A DNA stretch of 64,000 nt from Lotus japonicus. Lineage: Eukaryota > Streptophyta > Magnoliopsida > Fabales > Fabaceae. The notes below the pieces were generated by a model. That model saw only the letters and a program-made list of their open reading frames with translations, did not search any database and was not told where the DNA came from. The position numbers were made by a program, and so were the translations under genes. Below are positions 56,250-64,000 of this stretch, in pieces (the first letter of the stretch is position 1; the number at the start of each line of letters is the position of its first letter). The stretch is taken from NCBI RefSeq assembly GCF_012489685.1, contig NC_080042.1:4590501-4654500 (forward strand), in the 5' to 3' direction.

Positions 56250-56942
56250 GGCGGGCGAAATCCCGGGAAAATGAAAATTTCGCGATTCCGATTTTTGCAG
56301 CACGTTCACCAAGGAATTCTAAGAGAGATTCTGGCGTCAGAAATCCAGAACTCAAAACAAATATCTATGATATGGGAAAAACGATATCGAAAATCTCAAA
56401 AGCGGTATAAGTTAAATCTGTCCCGAAAAACTACTTTTTGCTGTGATCGCCGGACGACAAAACTTCCTTCTGAAGAAAGATTGGAAACGTCGAAACAAAT
56501 CTGGCAACGCCGACGGAATCTTCGTTAGAAGTGCCGAATAGAAAATGTCTTCATCCATTGCTCGAAAATAGGGTTTCGAAGCAAAGAAATTAGCGTCGGC
56601 GGACATCCGAAAAGTGAAACCTATCGTGCGTACAGTCCAGAGTTCCGAAATGAAACGCTGGTCGATGGAAAAATAAAGAGAATCTTTAAATTTTCCGAGA
56701 GTTAGAAATCTCACTCAAAACGTTGCTTTAAGAGCGAAATAGCCTATTCTGGACACGCTCGCCAAAAGGCAGGTGTGCAGACGACTCGCACTAACTCCTA
56801 CAGCGACTACGCAACATACCTCAAGCAATTCCTGAACTTTCTTCTTCATTAATCTTTCTCAAATGTCAAACTGCTGTCACGCTTACACTGATTCTACGTG
56901 TGAGTCGGAAACTTAACTTGTTCTGAAAATCCAGGTCTTACA

Positions 56943-59524
56943 ATACTCCCCTCCAAAAAGAAAGTTTCGTCCTCGAAACTCAGAGTTCTGAGAAAGTCCG
57001 GAATACAGTTCCTCGATCTTATCTTCCAATTCTCATGTAGTAGTGCCTGTGTCATTGTTCCTCAAAATCTTTACTTAAGCAATCTGCCTTCCCCTTAACT
57101 GTTTCACTCTTCTATCCCCACTGCTAACTATCGGCGTCTCAAAAGACAAAACATCATTCAACCTCATGTCGTCTGACTCGATTACTTGCGTCGGACCTCT
57201 GCTTGAAATGATACCGGTTGGCATTCCGTGCAGTCGCACCATCTTAGCCACTTACTTCTTTACTTTCGGTCGTCCGAAATTCTTCTTAAACTCGGTGCCT
57301 CTCTGTCATCTTAAAGTAAATACTCAACTCGTCCTCGTGATCTTCATCTACAGTCCAAAACTCCACTTGTCCGTTCGATAACTCCTAGACGAAATATTGC
57401 GTTGGAATCTAATAGTCCATTAACGTCACATCCAACTTCGTAACTATCATCACTCGCACAATGAAATCAATCTCCTACTTAGTCACCATTCGAATTAAAA
57501 ATCGACTTATGTCCTTATTTCTTGTCCTTCACTACTCTTATCCCCTTCAACATCAAGTTATCAACAACTTATAATATAATCCTCTTCTTAATATCTAACA
57601 ATCCATTATTATCGTCTTCTTCCTCAAAACTTCCCTCACTCAAACCTATTTACACTTACTGAAATCCCTAACACTTCGCACAAATCGAGACTTATCCTCT
57701 AGAAGATTAAATCATAACTATACCTCAAGGGACTTAACTAGCCATTTTATCATCCGATCCTTCAACATTCTGAGATTTAACTGTTATCGTAGCCGCTAAC
57801 ACCACTAAATCTCTTATGTGTACATGAATCTCAGCTCACTAGGTCAACCTTAGCCCTAGGATTCTCATTCAACTTTAGTAAAATCCACTTGTTACCCGTA
57901 ATATGCATCATCAAAATCCATAACAAAGTCCCATTGACTCTTATACTCTACGAAACTCGTCAAAATATAACAACCTCAGGTATTCATCTTAATACTAACA
58001 CCTTCCTTTTTGTGACTCAATCACCATCTCGTCAATCAACTTCTTAATCTCTCAATCAAATTCTGACAACCTTCGAGTCTTACACACCTTAGACAGACAT
58101 TCATAGATTTAAAACATAAACCTACACCAAGTTTGGTCCTCTAACGACCTTAATCCTTCAATACTTCTTAAATGAATATCCGTTCCTTAAAACTATAACT
58201 CCTTCACTTACCCAAACGACCTGATAAGTGTCGTCATGCTTCCACACTAACCACTTGATCCTGCTATCCATAATCATAACTTATTATGCTAACATCATTC
58301 AAATTTTATCACATGGTCATTATGTCCGCAACCTCCTAATCAACATCAATCGATCACCAACTTATGACCAACCTTAACACCCTACACAACCCAGAATTCC
58401 TTTACTTCAAGATCACTCTTATATTATACCTCAATGGTCTTAACCCGAAATTCATCTCCAGGTCTTCATTCTTCTAAGATTCAACTCCTATTGTCACAGC
58501 TACAACCGTAAGATCTCTTACTCGTATGTGATTCCCAACTCTCAAGGTCAATCTTAACCTCAAAGTTTCAATCTAGCTTAGTGAATCTCACTTAGTAATC
58601 TAAGCACAATTGTCTGAAGTCCATATCAACAATCTCAAGTATTCAACTTATGCTAAAACTTTCTTTCTCCAACTTAATCATTAATTCAACACTTTTCAAG
58701 CGAAAATTCATCTCTTAAGACTATAATGTCTCCCCATATTAATCAAACGCTTAGCAAAACTTATTCCTCGAACTCGACTATAACAATCTGGTTCAGAGCT
58801 AATTCTTCTCAATCTCGCTACCATCAAACAATCATCTATAACCGGATATTAAATCCAACCTATCTAATCTCTAATAATCCCACGTCAGAAATCACATAAC
58901 CTATGACTTCATAACTTCCGAGAAAATACTTAAAGATTTTCCAACATCAATTCTATTGGCTTAGTCTACCTCTACTTGGAGTAATCACACGAACTAACCA
59001 ATCAATGTCTATACGACACTCATCGACTTCCACAGATTCAAATCTTAATCTTTCACAATCAAGTGCTTAACACGAACTTTCCTCCCAAATCCGACTACTC
59101 CTCAATCAATTCAAATTCATCTTACACATCCTTCTATCAAAGTCCATAACCAGCTGTGATTCCGAATATCACCCCCTCAATATTAGGTTGATCAGGCCTA
59201 ATACATCGAAGGTGGAAATTTAGAAAAACCCACTGGAACAGTCAATGAGTTCCTATCCTCCAGTAGTCACAAATATCCTGATACTAAATCCTTTAAGGAT
59301 CCCGCTACGGAACCACACACCCTCAACATAACACGTATACTACCCATACGGAATCTCCCTAAGATTCGTTCTTCAACTACTAGCTTCCTCATAAACGCAT
59401 CGGTGGAAGACTACTTTCTAGACTTAGTGTGCTATTCCCAACCTCGTGTAACTTCTATAGTTAAATCACGAGCAACCTCGAATAAGGTCCTACATCGTTC
59501 CCACGTTCTCCCTCGTTCAACTCC
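56943..59524 (-). pseudogene. Decayed pol region of A2
   Basis: Starts with the polypurine tract and about 250 bp that align with the end of the element A integrase (2512-2780), then a short match to integrase near A 3416. After that only a C/T-rich, ORF-less sequence. Parts of 57710-58250 and 58425-58770 look like a diverged internal duplication with a period of about 715 bp (GATTCAACTCC, CTCTTATGTG and similar). No working domain. Confidence 0.65.
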
Positions 59525-60044
59525 TCAGCTCTTGCCCTCCTTGGCATGAATCCTTTCCTCTGGAGCAAGTTGTTTTCCTTTCCCAACATTCCCTGATGAT
59601 TCGCCCCTGAGTGCCTTGCAATCTTGGGAGAAATGTCCCGGTTGGTTGCAATTGAAGCATAGACTTTCTTTGGTCTTGCAGTTCACAGCTAGATGCCCCT
59701 CTCGGTTACACTTGAAGCATCTCCGTCCAATCACTGAGCATTTGTTAGCAAAATGCCCAAACTTTCTGCAACGAAAACATGTCACTCCTTTGTCACCAAC
59801 TGGCTTCCCCCCCAGTATCAGCAGTCGTCGGTTTGTACTCTCTTGAGATAAGATTTCTTCCCTCGGAACGCTGATATGGTCCCCACTTATGGTAGCTCTT
59901 CCTTCCGTTGTAGCCTTGGGAACCTGACCTCATTGGTCCCCCAGCTCCAGTTCGGTTCATTCCTCTTTGTTGATACATTGCTGTCGCCATCAGTCGTTGA
60001 TGATGCTCACGTGTAGCCTCCGCCATCCGGTTAAGATCCACCAT
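59525..60044 (-). pseudogene. Gag of A2 without capsid, three zinc knuckles
   Basis: Starts MVDLNRMAEATREHH (60044), as in element A, but passes directly to NRTGAGGPMRS, which lies after the capsid domain in A, so about 200 codons of capsid are deleted. Three CCHC knuckles: CFRCRKFGHFANKC, CFKCNREGHLAVNC and CFNCNQPGHFSQDC, against two in A. A frameshift at a C-run near 59807-59813 separates the two halves. Ends EERIHAKEGKS; no protease follows. Confidence 0.8.
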
Positions 60045-60238
60045 CCTATATCCCATCGAACGTCCGATTAGTACTAACCATACGGTAGCACTAGACAAAC
60101 CACTCAATCCGATTGAGTAGTAACGCAAGCAATTAGAGCGAAAATCGCTCTGCAGACAATCAATTTTCACTCTTTGCAGAGTCGCACAACCTAGCACAGA
60201 AGACCTATGCCCCAAAGACTCCCAAAAGACTCGACTAA

Positions 60239-60250
60239 GCTCTGATACCA
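60239..60250 (-). other. Primer binding site of A2
   Basis: Minus-strand TGGTATCAGAGC, three bases inside the 5' LTR; identical to element A. Confidence 0.92.
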
Positions 60251-60253
60251 CAA

Positions 60254-63200
60254 TGTAACACCCCGAATTCCAGGTGTCACTTTAGTAACCAAAAATAAAC
60301 TTTACGCGGAAAACAGGTAATTTTTTTTTTTATTTTCTTTCCTTTAAATCAAAGTGATAAGAAAGTAAAGACAAACCCCAACAACTAACTAACCGATATA
60401 CAACATATATACATGTACAGCCTCAGCTGCACTCCATGTCACGCGCACTCGCAGTGACTCCAAAGCAGTGTGCCCGTAGGCAAATATATACAGACCCAGA
60501 AGTGTAAGTGAGAAAATTATAATTACAAACCACTAGGAGAAAGTCGGCCTCAATATGGCCTAAGCAAAGACCCCTATGGTCCGACTGACTCACTGTGATC
60601 CCTCCGTAAGAGAACCACACAAAAAGCCATGCGTCGGGAACCTACCCTGTCCCAAAAGCAAAACGAATCAGAGCTATTACAGTAACAACCAACTCCAAAA
60701 GACTCTAACCACCCATACCCCATACTACTATCATCGACCCTCCCTCGATCAGGCATGAAGTCCGGGTCCTCGTCGAAAGCTTCAGTAATAGTCGTTCCGC
60801 TCCGGGTCTTTCCCGCACAACGAATCATCACGAATCGGCTGACAGACGCCTGGCAGCAGGCCGACCGCCCAAACACAAACATACAAACAAAGCCAAGGCG
60901 CTAGGGTCAACTTACAGAATACAATAGATATACAATCAACTTGTGATAAAGGGGATATATACATATGTTGTATATATATATACATATAAGTTATGTATTG
61001 CCTACTCTAAGGTATATACATAGCATGTTCTCGAATCTCCTACACAGTTCAATCATTAATACCTAACGATGTTCATCAACATCAAATCATCATAATCTCA
61101 ACATAGGGAGTTAGGTGATAAGGTTAGTCAAACAATGTATCGTCCTCCCAACACACACGTATCCAACTAAACCAATGTTCCCTGTCGTTGCCCTAGGGTA
61201 AACGACGATGAAATCTCACGCTTCCATGAAGTCTCACGCTTCAATGGGGTCTTACGCTTTCACGCAGTCTCACGCTTCAGTGAAATCTCACACATTCACG
61301 AAGTCTCACGCTTCAGTGAAGTTTCGCGCCTTCACGAAGTCTCACGCTTCAGTGAAGTTGCACGCCTCCGCAAAGTCTCCCGCTTCAGCGAAGGTTCCCG
61401 TCTCCACGAGGTCTCCCGCCTCAGTGAAGTTTCTGCTTTCACGAAGTCTCACGCCTCAGTGAAGCTTACTCACTTTCACGAAGTCTCACGCTTCAGTGAA
61501 GTTCCATGCTTTCACGAAGTCTCACGCCTCAGTGAAGCTTCCCGTTCTTCACTATGGATGGACCATTCCCGTTATCCATCCTGGATGAACCATTCCCGTT
61601 ATTCATCCTTGGTGAACCATTCCCGTTATTCACCATGATATGCACAGGTGAACCATTCCCGTTATTCACCCGATTGATGCAATATGGTTAGCCAAACAAC
61701 GAATCGCCCTTACCACAAAAGTGTTTAGCTCACAACCCAATCCCAACAAAACCATGAGTTAGTGTCGGTCAATACAACACAACTCCCACTACAAAACCCA
61801 CAAACAAAGCCCAGAGTCTGTGCCGGTCAATACAGCACGACTCGAACAACATCCCCCAAGAGTACTAACGTACTCGGTGACTTTCAATCATCACCATAGC
61901 TCACCTTAGTGGCTTTCCCAATTCCGATAACTCTCCAAACCCACAACAAAGGTCGACTTTTCCCCCGCCTTTCGTAAATATTTTTCCCCTTCATTTCTCC
62001 TATGATTATTCGTTTAGTAAAACGTTTCGAATTGAATTAGTCAAGTTATGAGTTTACTTCTCAAAGTCTAAGTCTCCCAGGGTCTCTAGTTTTCGAAATT
62101 CTAATCATTCTAAGTTTCCCAAAAACCCTCCAAAAGAAGTTTCCCGGGGAAAGTCTAAGTATTCAAACGAATCCCAACAAATGGCTAAGCCTCAAACCCC
62201 TCGTTTGGACTTGCCTAGGGTTGTTCATCCAACCCGAAATGTCAAAGATCACCAGATCAATGAATCTCCACTCCGAAGTTGCGTCAAAACGCTCAATTCA
62301 ACACATCATCAATATCATAAGTTATGGAAAAGTATCATAACATCAACTCAACATCATAAACAACATCAGATAAAGCATAGGTCGAGTTTATCGACGCCTA
62401 TCATGCAATCATAGCTAAATATAGCAAGTTGCCCTAACCTCGAGCTGTTCCAGCTTCGCAAACAAAGTTCTCCTCAAACATTTGCTCTGAGTCTTCCAAA
62501 GTTCCCTCAACTGAACCTCGGAGAAAAACAAAGCAGAAACCAAACAAAATCGATTAGTTCGATCGCAAAACAATACATAAACGACAGACAAAGCATTAAA
62601 GCTTCAGAATAGGACAATCAGGTACGAAAAGACAAGTTTTCGAAACCGAAAAACTCCCCCCTAAAGGAAATAGTCCACGGCCTCAAAGGAAAAAGGGCTT
62701 CGGCTCTTTTTCTTTGATCAAATCAATTCACAAGGTAGTTTTAGGATAAAACTAAGGCAAAGAAACTGTCGGAACAATTTTCGGACAATCGGGTCGAAAT
62801 ACGACTACGCAGGGGCATTTTGGTCCAAAATAAAGGCTCAAAACTTCAAAGTTATCAGTTCTGAAAACGGATTTGACAGCAACGATCCTCATGACATCCG
62901 TGACAACAAATCCTAAAGGAACGAAGTCAGATTATAGCTTTACGACAATAAAGTTTCGAAATGTGAGACAAAAAGAGTTTTGAGTCAATTTTTCAGATCC
63001 TGGACAACTGAATCGCAATCAGAGTTTACTGACAGAGGTTTTAGACTCAGGGGAACATAAGGAACATAACCCAAGCGAGAAATCAGAGAAATCGGACAAT
63101 TTTAGAAAAAGCTCAAAACTTAGAGCACAGAAACGACTTCAGAAACACAACAGAAACAACAATCAGAGGTAGGAATCGTGTTAGTTACCTTGATACCTAG

Positions 63201-64000
63201 AAGTAGGGACGAACTGCACGAAGATTGGTCAAGTTTTCGCGAAAATCTCCTCCCCCTTGCTCTCCACGAATTTGGGCCACTAATGGAGGAAAATGAAAGA
63301 TTTTTTGCTTTTTCGCCTATTTATAGGCGGGCGAAATCCCGGGAAAATGAAAATTTCGCGATTCCGATTTTTGCAGCACGTTCACCAAGGAATTCTAAGA
63401 GAGATTCTGGCGTCAGAAATCCAGAACTCAAAACAAATATCTATGATATGGGAAAAACGATATCGAAAATCTCAAAAGCGGTATAAGTTAAATCTGTCCC
63501 GAAAAACTACTTTTTGCTGTGATCGCCGGACGACAAAACTTCCTTCTGAAGAAAGATTGGAAACGTCGAAAAAAATCTGGCTACACGGACGGAATCTTCG
63601 TTAGAAGTCCCGAATAGAAAATGTCTTCATCCATTGCTCGAAAATAGGGTTTCGAAGCAAAGAAATTAGCGTCGGCGGACATCCGAAAAGTGAAACCTAT
63701 CGTGCGTACAGTCCAGAGTTCCGAAATGAAACACTGGTCGATGGAAAAATAAAGAGAATCTTTAAATTTTCCGAGAGTTCGAAATCTCACTCAAAACGTT
63801 GCTTTAAGAGCGAAATAGCCTATTCTGGACACGCTCGCCAAAAGGCAGGTGTGCAGACGACTCGCACTAACTCCTACAGCGACTACGCAACATACCTCAA
63901 GCAATTCCTGAACTTTCTTCTTCATTAATCTTTCTCAAATGTCAAACTCCTGTCACGCTTACACTGATTCTACGTGTGAGTCGGAAACTTAACTTGTTCT
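60254..64000 (-). repeat. 5' LTR of A2, cut by window end
   Basis: Nearly identical to 53176-56942; about 18-20 bp are beyond the window. Minisatellite at 61208-61547, 78-nt exon block at about 62439-62516, TATA box at 63318-63325. Differences from the left copy include 61266 (C for A), 63299-63301 (T-run) and a cluster near 63570-63590. Confidence 0.92.

Larger units (their letters stand above)
53176..56942 (-). repeat. 3' LTR of A2
   Basis: TGTAACACCCCGAATTCC to CCAGGTCTTACA. It contains TATAAATA (minus, 56242-56249), the exon-1 donor at 56110-56111, the 78-nt exon at 55362-55439 and an acceptor before 53772. It also holds the tandem arrays at 54131-54600. The last exon has no 200-codon ORF. 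Confidence 0.92.
53176..64000 (-). mobile_element. Gypsy element A2, young and non-autonomous
   Basis: Two ~3.77 kb LTRs (53176-56942 and 60254 to beyond the window, about 18-20 bp short) around only 3.3 kb of internal DNA. I counted about 15-18 differences between the LTRs, so the insertion is recent. It has the same primer site (TGGTATCAGAGC) and the same polypurine tract as element A. The internal region has a gag without capsid and a pol that is beyond repair, so it must have been moved by enzymes of another element. Left target flank GCTGG; the right flank is outside the window. Confidence 0.9.

Overview
The window looks like repeat-dense nuclear DNA of a flowering plant, probably a eudicot and possibly a legume (the legume guess is inference only). 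Evidence: nested LTR retrotransposons with initiator-tRNA-Met primer sites, a LINE, a sliver of plastid rRNA-operon DNA, and a decayed two-copy fragment of a plant DUF1645-type gene. I see no intact host gene. Almost everything is retrotransposon, mostly read on the minus strand.

Layout: (1) 1-9037, Ty3/gypsy element 'A' (Tekay/Del-like chromovirus, minus strand), gag-pol broken by two frameshifts and a stop, left LTR cut by the window start, right LTR cut at 9037. (2) 9038-40562, two direct copies of a ~1.83 kb unit carrying a DUF1645 pseudogene. Copy 1 is split by a Ty1/copia Sirevirus 'S0' (9815-36598, target duplication GGTTT). S0 itself holds an Athila-like gag-only element (about 11656-18118, with a plastid insert in one LTR), solo gypsy LTR 'C' (20184-24374) and solo gypsy LTR 'B' (31520-35601). 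(3) 40563-42994, a truncated gypsy LTR 'B2'. (4) 42995-45630, the 3' end of a plus-strand Sirevirus 'S1'. (5) 45631-47679, a truncated LINE. (6) 47680-53175, the 3' half of a minus-strand Sirevirus 'S2'. (7) 53176-64000, a young, internally gutted gypsy element 'A2' with two nearly identical ~3.77 kb LTRs, inserted in the S2 pol gene.

The most interesting signal is inside the gypsy LTRs. All five LTR types (A, A2, B, B2, C) share, in gag-pol sense, a layout that looks like a spliced transcription unit: a U3 TATA box (all but A), a short exon ending in a GT donor, a ~0.66-0.78 kb intron, a 78-nt exon of exactly the same length in all five, a second intron (seen in the four LTRs that are long enough), and a CAG acceptor. 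In A and B this acceptor lies directly before an ATG opening a 222- or 159-codon ORF. The first 78 residues of these two ORFs align without gaps at 48 identities, with many synonymous changes. The proposed spliced leader contains no earlier ATG in A or B. I do not recognise the protein. This is a candidate LTR-encoded accessory gene.

Other points: an antisense 130-codon ORF with its own TATA box and poly(A) signal in S0; a gag-protease-gag fusion in the Athila-like element; a recently moved non-autonomous element lacking the gag capsid region; and convergent Sirevirus LTRs bracketing a LINE. Coordinates of breaks are read by eye and may be off by a few bases.
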